From a virus, in IMG/VR virus record IMGVR_UViG_3300017771_000014, positions 1 through 51,044 of that record: 51,044 nt of DNA. One strand, 5' to 3'. The position numbers and the translations under genes are program-made. The notes beneath the pieces are model-generated. The model had not been told where the DNA came from, searched no databases, and worked only from the letters and a program-made list of their open reading frames with translations. This document shows, piece after piece, positions 42,714-50,171 of this stretch (its first letter is position 1; each line of letters opens with the position of its first letter).

Positions 42714-43245
42714 AATGATTGCAAATGATCACATTTACATATTGTACAGCAAAACTTTGGTTAGCACTCACAGATCCACCACTGGAACTGGAGTTGGTAC
42801 CATGGTTATGTCCACTAGTACTACCCGCATTACCACTGCTAGGTCCACCAGGAGATGTAACTCCAAGGTTACCCGCAAAGGGTGATGGGGATGCTCCAGT
42901 AGCAGAGTTGCCACCACCATTATATGAGTGAGAGTGTGAAGCAGTGGTGTTGGTACTTAATGAAGTATTCCCAAGGTTGAATGATGTTGATACTGGAGCA
43001 TTGCCACTGACGTTTCTACTAGCAAAAGCACTGGTAAAACCATTGGATCCACCACTATTCGCACCAGTTCCAGATACAACTCTAAATGCTTTGTTGTTGT
43101 GACTGGTAATTTGACTCCATCCAGTAGGAGCAGATGAGCGGAACATCAGAGATCTAGAACTCTGCGCGAAACCACCATGATAAATGCTGTTTAGTGTGGT
43201 GCTATCATTAAATGTTACACCAGAGGAAGTTAATACAACTGCCAT
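42709..43245 (-). CDS. Fibre-tip/collar-like protein with HxH metal motifs (copy 1)
   Basis: 178 aa. Shared blocks with the next two genes: SSAPTGWSQITSHNNKAFRV, then VSGTG, a Gly/Ser/Asn-rich region with SHSHSYNGGG and GHNHGTNSS, and the end FAVQYVNVIIC. Paired HxH motifs in trimeric fibre tips bind metal in T4 gp12 and gp37. The small size and lack of an N-terminal shaft suggest a tip that attaches to another fibre. Confidence 0.75.
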   Translation of the reverse strand: MAVVLTSSGVTFNDSTTLNSIYHGGFAQSSRSLMFRSSAPTGWSQITSHNNKAFRVVSGTGANSGGSNGFTSAFASRNVSGNAPVSTSFNLGNTSLSTNTTASHSHSYNGGGNSATGASPSPFAGNLGVTSPGGPSSGNAGSTSGHNHGTNSSSSGGSVSANQSFAVQYVNVIICNHS

Positions 43246-43266
43246 AATTCTCCTTTAGTTTATAGA

Positions 43267-43794
43267 TCAAGTACCACTGTATGAACACAAAATAATGTCC
43301 ACATATTGAACGGCAAAGTTTAGACTGGTATTAAAACTACCGTTCGCACTTGCACCAGTTGGGTGACTATGCCCTCCACTATTTCCATAACCACCAGTAT
43401 TACTATTTCCTTGGCGAATAGTTATATTGCCGAAAAAAGGAGATGGTGATGCCATAGTTGTTCCGCCACCATTATTAATAGGGTGAGTGTGGGATGCCAT
43501 AGTATTGGTACTCATGCTATGGTTGCCAGTACTTTGGGAGTTGATAGAACAATTAAAGTTGGCACCAAGGTTTCTGCTTGCAAAGCATCCAGTGAAACTT
43601 TGGTTTCCACCAGTGCCACCACCAGTTCCAGATACAACTCTAAAGCATTTATTATTTTGGGATGTTACTTGTGACCACTCACTGGGAGCACTGGATAGGA
43701 AGAACAATGATACAGTTCCAGTGGGAAAATGATAGTTTCCGGTAGAAATATTATTACCAGAAAACTGTAGTTGTGTATTAGTAATAGTTGCCAT
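43267..43794 (-). CDS. Fibre-tip/collar-like protein with HxH metal motifs (copy 2)
   Basis: 175 aa. SSAPSEWSQVTSQNNKCFRV, SHTHPINNGGGTTMASPSPF, GGHSHPTGASANGSF and NFAVQYVDIILCSYSG. It has the same plan as its neighbours, with differences concentrated in the Gly/Ser-rich middle, where a receptor-binding surface would be. It is 21 bases from copy 1. Confidence 0.75.
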   Translation of the reverse strand: MATITNTQLQFSGNNISTGNYHFPTGTVSLFFLSSAPSEWSQVTSQNNKCFRVVSGTGGGTGGNQSFTGCFASRNLGANFNCSINSQSTGNHSMSTNTMASHTHPINNGGGTTMASPSPFFGNITIRQGNSNTGGYGNSGGHSHPTGASANGSFNTSLNFAVQYVDIILCSYSGT

Positions 43795-43806
43795 TATTTT
43801 TTTTCC

Positions 43807-44331
43807 TCAACTAAATGTGCAATAGATGACATTAATATATTGCACTCGCATATCGAGTCCAGAAGACCATCCTGCACTTGCAGAAACGCTCGCTGGGTGA
43901 CTATGTCCTCCACTGTTTCCTGCACCACCGCTGTTGCTGTTACCAGAATTGATTGCACTTATGTTGTTTGCAAATGGACTTGGAGATGCGGCAGTTGTAT
44001 CTCCAGCCTCTGTTGGATGAGAGTGTGAAGGCAATTGTGCGGTAGTGAGTGTGTGATTATTAACACCAGCACTAAATGGAACGTTAAAGTTTGCACTGTA
44101 CGTTCTATTAGTGAATGTTCCAGTGAAACTGTTAGATCCACCGGTTCCAGCACCAGTTCCACTGACAACTCTCATTGCCTTATTATCGTTGGATGTAACT
44201 TGAGACCATCCAGAAGGAGCAGAACTCTGATAAAAATATAATGGTGTATCTGATTGGGGTATCACGTCATATTTACTACTAATAGTAGTACTATCACTGA
44301 ACGTTACCCCACTGGATGTTAAAACCGCCAT
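43807..44331 (-). CDS. Fibre-tip/collar-like protein with HxH metal motifs (copy 3)
   Basis: 174 aa. SSAPSGWSQVTSNDNKAMRV, SHSHPTEAGDTTAASPSPFA, GGHSHPASVSASAGW and MRVQYINVIYCTFS. It is the first gene of the three on the minus strand, behind a perfect TATAAATA late element. Confidence 0.75.
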   Translation of the reverse strand: MAVLTSSGVTFSDSTTISSKYDVIPQSDTPLYFYQSSAPSGWSQVTSNDNKAMRVVSGTGAGTGGSNSFTGTFTNRTYSANFNVPFSAGVNNHTLTTAQLPSHSHPTEAGDTTAASPSPFANNISAINSGNSNSGGAGNSGGHSHPASVSASAGWSSGLDMRVQYINVIYCTFS

Positions 44332-44346
44332 GAATATACGTACATT

Positions 44347-45357
44347 TTATAATCTGTTAAAGTTATTTATAACTGAGGAAATTTTCTTATAAGTGTTTTT
44401 GGGTATGAAATATTGTTCCCAAATAATCCTGTTTTGTTTTTGTATAGCAATCAGTTCATCTCCTGTATGCGAATCGTGAAATTCTTTCACAACTTCTGCA
44501 ATATCATCAAAGTTTTTGGGTTTGATTCTAATACAGTTTGTATCATATGGGATTTCATTTTCAAATGGTAATATACAATCTGTATCAATCAGAATAGGTA
44601 TTCTGCCCATCATCAAAGATTCACCAAAACGGAATGAATAATTCCCACCTCCACGAACACACAAAGAATATAAGTTATCACTTATATTTTTGAAAAATTG
44701 TATTCTATCTTCTTTATTTCGTGCTCCCCAACCACCCCTCAAATTAAAATTGCATTCATTAGGAGCAGTTTCAAGTAAAATATTCACTATGTCTCTCCGT
44801 ATTCCATCATATTTGCCAGAACCAGAATAAACTCCTTTATCCGAAGTGTAAATGCACCCAGTAAATGAAATTGATAGTTTCGTTTTATATGTATATGGAT
44901 GTCCAACATCAATATTGACTGTTGGACATCCATATACATTTGATTTGGATTCGGATATAAACCCACTAGTCCGGAATATTAAACCACATTTTTCAGAAAT
45001 GTTTACCACTCCATTATTGTCTGTTCCAATGAAATATACAATTTTCTTTCCTAATTTTATTGCATGAGATATTTCACTCTTCCATTTTTCAAAATGTATT
45101 CCCGGATTATCATGGATACCACAAAATGGAACAACATATACGTCTGCTTCTTCCATAGAATTACAAAATTCATCCCCAACTTCATATATTGATTTAAATG
45201 CAATACGTGTTTCTGCATTTGCTACAGACATTAGTTTATCTTTGTACTCTTTGGGCAATAGAGAAAGGTAAAATGATGCATGTGGTAATCCATACATCCC
45301 ATGATCTCGCAACAAATGTATTGCATTAAATTCCTCAAGGTTGGTATAATATTTCAT
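44347..45357 (-). CDS. Exostosin-like glycosyltransferase (GT47-like)
   Basis: 336 aa. DVYVVPFCG, KLSISFTGCIYTSDKG, then YSLCVRGGGNYSFRFGESLM and MGRIPILIDTDCILPFENEI, the exostosin nucleotide-sugar block (CPRGxGxxxxRxxEAhxxGciPVi). The GT-B fold acts without a DxD motif. It lies upstream on the minus strand and may transfer a hexose or uronic acid; the nucleotide-sugar dehydrogenase at 35315 could supply the donor. Confidence 0.75.
   Translation of the reverse strand: MKYYTNLEEFNAIHLLRDHGMYGLPHASFYLSLLPKEYKDKLMSVANAETRIAFKSIYEVGDEFCNSMEEADVYVVPFCGIHDNPGIHFEKWKSEISHAIKLGKKIVYFIGTDNNGVVNISEKCGLIFRTSGFISESKSNVYGCPTVNIDVGHPYTYKTKLSISFTGCIYTSDKGVYSGSGKYDGIRRDIVNILLETAPNECNFNLRGGWGARNKEDRIQFFKNISDNLYSLCVRGGGNYSFRFGESLMMGRIPILIDTDCILPFENEIPYDTNCIRIKPKNFDDIAEVVKEFHDSHTGDELIAIQKQNRIIWEQYFIPKNTYKKISSVINNFNRL
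44364..44371 (-). promoter_or_regulatory. T4-type late promoter TATAAATA (minus strand)
   Basis: Perfect TATAAATA on the minus strand, inside the end of the exostosin-like gene and 33 bases before the ATG of fibre-tip copy 3. Same spacing to its gene as the 42706 element. Confidence 0.65.
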
Positions 45358-45388
45358 CTATATACAATATTGTAATAATTTTGTAACT

Positions 45389-45649
45389 ATGCATGATTTA
45401 AGAGGTGGATCAACACCAGAGTCAAATTCTCCCAGAGATGCTTCTGAGAAAGCATATAAGGCGTGCTTTGGTATATATCCTACTGACGATTACTCTTGGA
45501 AAGTATTCAAATTGGGATATGTTGCAGCATCTAAAGGAGATGCTGTGATGAGTGTCGCACCATCCCCTGGAAGAGTATTGAGTCAGAAGTTCCCAGATAC
45601 TGACATTCCTGGAATTCTACGCGATATTGCGTTAGAATTGGAGAAATAA
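45389..45649 (+). CDS. Small unknown protein, 86 aa
   Basis: A charged N-terminus (HDLRGGSTPESNSPRDASEK) is followed by a mixed region (YPTDDYSWKVFKLGYVAASK) and a final helix. It is the first plus-strand gene after the minus-strand block; only 31 bases separate the divergent starts. A late-type element overlaps its end. Confidence 0.6.
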   Translation: MHDLRGGSTPESNSPRDASEKAYKACFGIYPTDDYSWKVFKLGYVAASKGDAVMSVAPSPGRVLSQKFPDTDIPGILRDIALELEK

Positions 45650-45652
45650 ATA
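45645..45652 (+). promoter_or_regulatory. T4-type late promoter AATAAATA
   Basis: AATAAATA overlaps the stop of the preceding gene and lies 23 bases before the ATG at 45676, with AAGGAG between them. Confidence 0.55.
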
Positions 45653-45675
45653 CATTTGTAAGGAGATTGTTACAT

Positions 45676-45990
45676 ATGCTCTCTACCAAGTATAGATTAA
45701 GATTAGAAGGTATTTGTAGAAAAATTGCAAATAATGAGGAAGTGGGACTGCCCGACATGATTTGGGCAGAGAAGTTGGCAAAGAGTCATACTACTGCTCG
45801 CGATTGGTTACAACAAGCAAGAAGACAATCTTCTCAAGAAATTGAAGAAGGTAGCACAGACGATTTTCTGAATAGGATGGGATTAGGTGATCCCGACCCA
45901 TCCAATCATAAAACGGGATTTACTGATGCTGACGATATTAAGAGTTGGTTTCACCAGGATAAACCTGATGATTGGAGGCAGCGTGACTGA
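45676..45990 (+). CDS. Conserved cyanophage-type protein, 104 aa
   Basis: ATG 45676 follows AAGGAG; an upstream TTG would bury that site. MLSTKYRLRLEGICRKIANN, DMIWAEKLAKSHTTARDWLQ and KSWFHQDKPDDWRQRD. The helical N-terminal half with conserved Trp and Arg suggests nucleic-acid or protein binding. I recall similar proteins in T4-like cyanophages, with no known role. Confidence 0.75.
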   Translation: MLSTKYRLRLEGICRKIANNEEVGLPDMIWAEKLAKSHTTARDWLQQARRQSSQEIEEGSTDDFLNRMGLGDPDPSNHKTGFTDADDIKSWFHQDKPDDWRQRD

Positions 45991-46036
45991 GAAAATTATA
46001 AGAGAAAAAAAACTCTATCATTTACAAGGAGGAAAA

Positions 46037-46273
46037 ATGACAGCAGTAATTTACTCTAACGGAAGTCAAGAATGTGAAAGGATGGCATTACTTTTGAAGT
46101 CACTTGGTGGTGAATTTCTTGAATATAAACTAGGATACCATTTCACACAAAGGGGATTTGAGGCAGAATTTGGTGAAAATGCCGAATATCCACAAATTAA
46201 TATTGGGTTTAGGCATATTGGCAATATGAAAGAAACTTTACAACATTTGAAGGCAGAAGGCGCTTTTGTATGA
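46037..46273 (+). CDS. Glutaredoxin-like protein lacking a CxxC motif
   Basis: 78 aa behind an excellent AAGGAGG site. TAVIYSNGSQECERMALLLK has the strand-turn-helix of glutaredoxin, but the first Cys of the usual CxxC is Ser (SxxC: S-Q-E-C). YPQINIGFRHIGNMKETLQH corresponds to the cis-Pro and glutathione-binding region. A single-Cys (C-terminal) form would be unusual for a redox enzyme. It overlaps the next gene by 4 bases. Confidence 0.65.
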   Translation: MTAVIYSNGSQECERMALLLKSLGGEFLEYKLGYHFTQRGFEAEFGENAEYPQINIGFRHIGNMKETLQHLKAEGAFV

Positions 46274-46473
46274 TGGATTATGACGATTTTGTTAGTCGTG
46301 ATTTGGAATATTATATGGATATGGTTCGCCTTATTGACATTAAAGAAAAATATAGTATGAAGTTTACAGATGAAGAGAAGAAAATAAATAAATTCATGTT
46401 ACAAGTTCAAGAAAATAATAAGATAAATGCCTTACGGAATAAATTTGAAAAAATTTGGGACTCGGATGAATGA
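46270..46473 (+). CDS. Small charged helical protein, 67 aa
   Basis: MMDYDDFVSRDLEYYMDMVR, then KEKYSMKFTDEEKKINKFML. Acidic N-terminus and coiled middle. ATGA overlap with the redox-like gene. No motif. Confidence 0.6.
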   Translation: MMDYDDFVSRDLEYYMDMVRLIDIKEKYSMKFTDEEKKINKFMLQVQENNKINALRNKFEKIWDSDE

Positions 46474-46679
46474 ATCCTATTATCTTAATTGGTTGTTTTA
46501 CACCACTGGTTTTAATCTTTATTGTGATGAAACTTGCGGTATGGGTATCTGCAGTTAACACAGAAAACTCTTATGTCAGAAAAGAACCTCTACGAAAACG
46601 AGGACCCTTCGTGGCAGATGCATATGCAGACGTTGACGAAAAGGAAGAAGAATATGGAAATCGCACGGATTATCGATGA
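46470..46679 (+). CDS. Small single-span membrane protein, 69 aa
   Basis: NPIILIGCFTPLVLIFIVMK and LAVWVSAVNT form one long N-terminal membrane helix (about 3-27); the rest is a charged soluble tail (RKEPLRKRGPFVADAYADVD). It overlaps both neighbours. It could be a phage membrane peptide acting on host membranes; unproven. Confidence 0.65.
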   Translation: MNPIILIGCFTPLVLIFIVMKLAVWVSAVNTENSYVRKEPLRKRGPFVADAYADVDEKEEEYGNRTDYR

Positions 46680-46803
46680 TGCTCTCTATCAATACTATGT
46701 TGTGGAGCAAGGAAAACCTGTTCCTAATTGGAGATATGTGAAGGATGCTGATTGGTGGATAGAATATTTAAATAGTTTAGGACTTGACCCACGGAATAGA
46801 TAG
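46654..46803 (+). CDS. Small protein, 49 aa
   Basis: ATG 46654 follows AAGGAAGAAG and gives MEIARIIDDALYQYYVVEQG, then WRYVKDADWWIEYLNSLGLD. A longer frame from 46573 would overlap the membrane protein almost fully and is less likely. No motif. A promoter starts near its end. Confidence 0.6.
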   Translation: MEIARIIDDALYQYYVVEQGKPVPNWRYVKDADWWIEYLNSLGLDPRNR

Positions 46804-46812
46804 TGATATAAT
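46784..46812 (+). promoter_or_regulatory. Sigma70-type early promoter
   Basis: TTGACC at 46784-46789, 17-bp spacer, perfect TATAAT at 46807-46812. It lies 23 bases before the ATG at 46835. Confidence 0.75.
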
Positions 46813-46834
46813 ACCAATTACATGAACCCTTATT

Positions 46835-47032
46835 ATGGACTATAAACCATATTCGCCTGAGTGGCATCGTAAAAGATATCTGAAAGATGCGTTGGACAAG
46901 TATTTTGATGATTACGTTGAAAATGAAGTCATTCATGGTGACCTGATGGACATTCTATCCGATAGAATGTCTGTTGCTGTAAATGAGGTGAATAAGGTAT
47001 TGGATCTTAAGGGTAAATTTAAAGATTCTTGA
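46835..47032 (+). CDS. Small helical protein, 65 aa
   Basis: MDYKPYSPEWHRKRYLKDAL, YFDDYVENEVIHGDLMDILS, then a short basic end. It sits behind a strong early promoter and ends only 2 bases from the stop of the convergent amidinotransferase gene. Confidence 0.65.
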   Translation: MDYKPYSPEWHRKRYLKDALDKYFDDYVENEVIHGDLMDILSDRMSVAVNEVNKVLDLKGKFKDS

Positions 47033-47034
47033 CT

Positions 47035-47994
47035 TTAGATTCTCTCTAAGTCTAATGTAACACAATGAAAGCACCCACTAAGTGTTCTTGCTTGTCTCAT
47101 TGGTAGCATCGCACACTCAATACCATAAGATTCCAACACCTTGCGAGTAGGATGTTGATGTTCTTCTAATGCTACCAAGTCAGGAGACACACTGAAGAGG
47201 TTCATATTACACCAAGGGGAGCAATTATTGTACCCTGGGTAATGCCCAATGTCTACTGCATCTGGGCACCAGATGATATCCCAGTCTGAAAATGGTCCTG
47301 GTAAATCATTTTTGCTTTTGATTCGTGATGGATTTGCTAGTAGTAATCCTTCTCTCAAGAATGCCACAGTAGTGTCAATGTGCATATAACTATAGACATC
47401 TTTCAATAGATGCACTTTCTTATTCAATAGTGGTTCCACAACCTCCTTGGCACCTCTTACATTACCACTATTTGATACAAGATATAAGATATCATCATTT
47501 GCCTTCAGAATATTTGCAGCATCAAATGCAGGAGAGTGTTCTGTTAGAGCAAGAATGTTCTTTTCGCAAATACAATCGTCATCATACAATTCATCGTCAT
47601 AGGAGCACTCAACTCTCTTCAAATCATCAAAGTGATGTGCAATTGTTTTCCAGTCATCTTTTCTTGCATGTAATGGCATTGGTGCAGTAAATGCAACGTC
47701 ACCATGAGATACTACAACATCCCTAGGACAGAAACTATAATAATCGGTTGGTTCGATTGAAGGTCTGAGGACTTCTACACCTTCCGCAACTAAGAACTGT
47801 ACAAAAATCTCAAGATCTTCATTTGCCTCTTCAATTACCTGCAGAGGATATAATCCAGATGGAACATTGGATATATCACCTTTGTCTGCAAAGTTGATAT
47901 GACGATAACTCCTATCCATTAATGGCATACAAGCATAGTCTGCTCTACCAACAATTACCTTTTTAAGTTTATCCCATTCATTCGTACTTTTCAT
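47035..47994 (-). CDS. Amidinotransferase (AGAT/StrB family)
   Basis: 319 aa. NEWDKLKKVIVGRADYA is the family start. Catalytic residues fit the AGAT set: D158 in AFDAANILKA, H205 in YMHIDTTVAFL, and C311 in LSGCFHCVTLD (nucleophile). CPRDVVVSHGD and NSGNVRGA are other family blocks. The family moves an amidino group from arginine to an amine (glycine in AGAT, inosamine phosphate in StrB1). Its ATG overlaps the stop of the short aminotransferase-like gene, which would make the amine acceptor. A glycan or small-molecule guanidino group is a reasonable guess. Confidence 0.85.
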   Translation of the reverse strand: MKSTNEWDKLKKVIVGRADYACMPLMDRSYRHINFADKGDISNVPSGLYPLQVIEEANEDLEIFVQFLVAEGVEVLRPSIEPTDYYSFCPRDVVVSHGDVAFTAPMPLHARKDDWKTIAHHFDDLKRVECSYDDELYDDDCICEKNILALTEHSPAFDAANILKANDDILYLVSNSGNVRGAKEVVEPLLNKKVHLLKDVYSYMHIDTTVAFLREGLLLANPSRIKSKNDLPGPFSDWDIIWCPDAVDIGHYPGYNNCSPWCNMNLFSVSPDLVALEEHQHPTRKVLESYGIECAMLPMRQARTLSGCFHCVTLDLERI

Positions 47995-48578
47995 TTGAAT
48001 ACTGACATTGATGGCAAATAAGGATAATTACTTTGGTCCCATCTTTTTGGGATAGTGTCCTTACATTGTTTTAATTTACTGAGACCAAGTTGAGCAGTTT
48101 CTGGTGTCATATAGTAATGATATCCAACTGTGGATATGTCCTGAGTACTCCAAGGTGAATCATCAGATCTGCCATCATATACCATTTTACTCAAAGCATT
48201 ATATGCTCTTTTGTCATCTAAGAGTATGATTCCACCTCTACCCAAATTTAAATGTTTTTTGAATTGAAAACTTACGCACATGTAAGTTTTTGGAATATAT
48301 GAATCTCTTTTCCAAAGAACTGCTGCATCAATAATATTAGTGTTTCCAATATAATAATAGTCTTTCCAATCTTCATCTTTCCATTCCCATTCCAACCCAA
48401 GTTTTATTGCAGTAAATGGAACAGATATGTAAGTTCTTGTGGGAACAGTAATCCTAGTATATCCTTCGCATCTTAAACACAATTCTAATGCATGAGTACA
48501 AGAATCTGTTGCTATTGCATATGGACTACCAAAGAAGTCTGATATTTCACGTTCAAACTTCCTCACCACATGGAACAT
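47991..48578 (-). CDS. Short DegT/DnrJ/EryC1-type aminotransferase-like protein
   Basis: 195 aa, about half of the usual 370-440. Visible blocks: YAIATDSCTHALELCL (start of PLP site), IIDAAVLW (D84, pyridine-N contact) and SFQFKKHLNLGRGGIIL with K108 at the PLP-Lys position, then GYHYYMTPETAQLGLSKL. The C-terminal domain (about 130 aa) is absent, with no sign of a frameshift downstream, so it is a natural short form or a partial gene. Its stop overlaps the amidinotransferase start. Paired, they fit amination followed by amidino transfer. Confidence 0.75.
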   Translation of the reverse strand: MFHVVRKFEREISDFFGSPYAIATDSCTHALELCLRCEGYTRITVPTRTYISVPFTAIKLGLEWEWKDEDWKDYYYIGNTNIIDAAVLWKRDSYIPKTYMCVSFQFKKHLNLGRGGIILLDDKRAYNALSKMVYDGRSDDSPWSTQDISTVGYHYYMTPETAQLGLSKLKQCKDTIPKRWDQSNYPYLPSMSVFK

Positions 48579-48618
48579 AATGTAACTGATATAACTATAG
48601 TATATAACAAGAGTAAGG

Positions 48619-48768
48619 ATGCACGATTTCCTGGATAATTTAGCGAACGATCAATATCGTAAGATGCATCAAGAGAAGAAAGATGATAATATTGAATGGG
48701 ACATCGAAGAACTAAAAAGAGCAATTATTGAATCGGCAGAAATATATGACGACATCTTTGGCGGATGA
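48619..48768 (+). CDS. Small acidic protein, 49 aa
   Basis: MHDFLDNLANDQYRKMHQEK, a helix, then an acidic end (EWDIEELKRAIIESAEIYDD). AAGG lies directly before the ATG. It overlaps the CpeT-like start by 23 bases. No motif. Confidence 0.55.
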   Translation: MHDFLDNLANDQYRKMHQEKKDDNIEWDIEELKRAIIESAEIYDDIFGG

Positions 48769-49195
48769 ATTTATTGAAATGGTCTGTCACCATTGGCAGA
48801 ACTTACACCAAGCAAGATTTAGTCCAAATGAATTTGCACATATCCATGTAGAGTGGTTCACTCACAGAAAATGGTTATATTCAAAGCAATGGTATCATTG
48901 TAATGGTACAGTGTACAGAGAACGAGCATATGATGTGGAAGATCGTGGTAATCTCTTAATCTTGAGTAGTGAGAACTATCCAAAGTTCTGCATTTCCAAA
49001 ACTAATTATGGATTCTATGGGAAGACTGCAGATGGGGTCAAACTTCATGATGGTACCGAAATAGAATCGAAGTTATTCTTAAGTAACGTTAAGATGGAGG
49101 TTATAGATATAGGTAGACTCAACGGTAAACTGTTGTGGGGTGAAGTCCCTGGTCCCTTTATCTTCCATAAAAGTAATGGCATTTTTAGTACATAA
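48746..49195 (+). CDS. CpeT-like protein (phycobilin lyase family)
   Basis: About 149 aa from ATG 48746. LADEFIEMVCHHWQNLHQAR, EFAHIHVEWF, KQWYHCNGTVYRERAYDV and GFYGKTADGVKLHDGTEIES match the CpeT/CpcT pattern, as does the ending GRLNGKLLWGEVPGPFIFHK (family form DxG...WGxxxGPFxFxK). CpeT proteins attach phycoerythrobilin to phycobiliproteins, and phage versions are known in cyanophages. The match is by motif only, and key lyase residues were not verified. It overlaps the next gene by 20 bases. Confidence 0.65.
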   Translation: MTTSLADEFIEMVCHHWQNLHQARFSPNEFAHIHVEWFTHRKWLYSKQWYHCNGTVYRERAYDVEDRGNLLILSSENYPKFCISKTNYGFYGKTADGVKLHDGTEIESKLFLSNVKMEVIDIGRLNGKLLWGEVPGPFIFHKSNGIFST

Positions 49196-49874
49196 TCTAC
49201 CACCATATTTTGTATATGTAAGGAAGGAATTTCTATATGACCATCAGAAGGGTCATGGTGAATTAACAGAAGGAACTTGGATTTCAGTTAGAAGTGTACA
49301 ACACAAGGCATTATATTTTGAGACTCTTCTTCCAGAGTATGGTGCATTGTTCGATAAACTACCACTCAGTGCGTTCGTATGGAAGAAAGATGCCAACCCA
49401 GATGAGTTTCTCCCCCTAGACACCCTACAGTTATGGGATTGCTTTGACTATACTCTAACGGTAATTGAGAAACCACTCCTGAATCGATGTGAGTTCTTCG
49501 GAAAGGACCGCAAAATGCACGCAGGTCAGTATTGTTTCACAATCGACATGTGCCATGCAGAATCGTCTACACTGAACACAAACTACAGTGAGGATGATCC
49601 AGAGCACAAAACATTCAATGTGATTAAACTAGACAATGGTCAGTTTGCGGCACAACCAAACAATCGTGTTATCTGGAAAGACATGAGTCTTATTCCAGAA
49701 GACACCAAAATGCCCGATTTCAAGGTATGCACACAAAACTACCAGGTTGAGAACACAACCAAATGGTCTGTGGGTCATACTGATGAGTGGAATTACAGAT
49801 CACACAACGAAACCAATGACGACGGAACGGGAACTGAAGAACACTTCAGCGAGTACAAATCTCAAGATCACTGA
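49176..49874 (+). CDS. Conserved T4-like cyanophage protein, 232 aa
   Basis: From ATG 49176: MAFLVHNLPPYFVYVRKEFL, then GELTEGTWISVRSVQHKALY. It is beta-rich with FGKDRKMHAGQYCFTIDMCH and a polar C-terminus. I recall this type as widespread among T4-like cyanophages without known function. It overlaps the CpeT-like gene; a small membrane-protein gene starts inside its 3' end. Confidence 0.75.
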   Translation: MAFLVHNLPPYFVYVRKEFLYDHQKGHGELTEGTWISVRSVQHKALYFETLLPEYGALFDKLPLSAFVWKKDANPDEFLPLDTLQLWDCFDYTLTVIEKPLLNRCEFFGKDRKMHAGQYCFTIDMCHAESSTLNTNYSEDDPEHKTFNVIKLDNGQFAAQPNNRVIWKDMSLIPEDTKMPDFKVCTQNYQVENTTKWSVGHTDEWNYRSHNETNDDGTGTEEHFSEYKSQDH

Positions 49875-50016
49875 TACGAAGACGCTCAGTAGGTATCCAA
49901 TCCCACACCTTATAGGACTGGGGGTGGTGATCCTATCGGACTTTATGCTAATATATGCAGGATACGTTCATGGTCATATGAGCGTTGCTGCTGTTTGGAA
50001 GACTCTTCACCAATGA
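49816..50016 (+). CDS. Small membrane protein, 66 aa
   Basis: From ATG 49816 it overlaps the previous gene by 59 bases. TTERELKNTSASTNLKITDT is polar; PHLIGLGVVILSDFMLIYAG is one hydrophobic span. The overlap is long for this window, so the gene is only moderately supported. Confidence 0.55.
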   Translation: MTTERELKNTSASTNLKITDTKTLSRYPIPHLIGLGVVILSDFMLIYAGYVHGHMSVAAVWKTLHQ

Positions 50017-50171
50017 AACTGTCACCTCAGGAACTTAAGTATTTGAAAGTTGTGTTGGAGAGGACGACTTCCTACACCATTGCCCGTGGGGAACAGATTG
50101 ACTATCCTGGTCTGAGTCATAAAAAACTTCAAAACAAGGTAGAAAATGCTATTGCGAGGATGTACACATGA
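50013..50171 (+). CDS. Small helical protein, 52 aa
   Basis: MKLSPQELKYLKVVLERTTS, then a helix ending NKVENAIARMYT. Basic, no motif. ATGA overlap with both neighbours. Confidence 0.6.
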   Translation: MKLSPQELKYLKVVLERTTSYTIARGEQIDYPGLSHKKLQNKVENAIARMYT

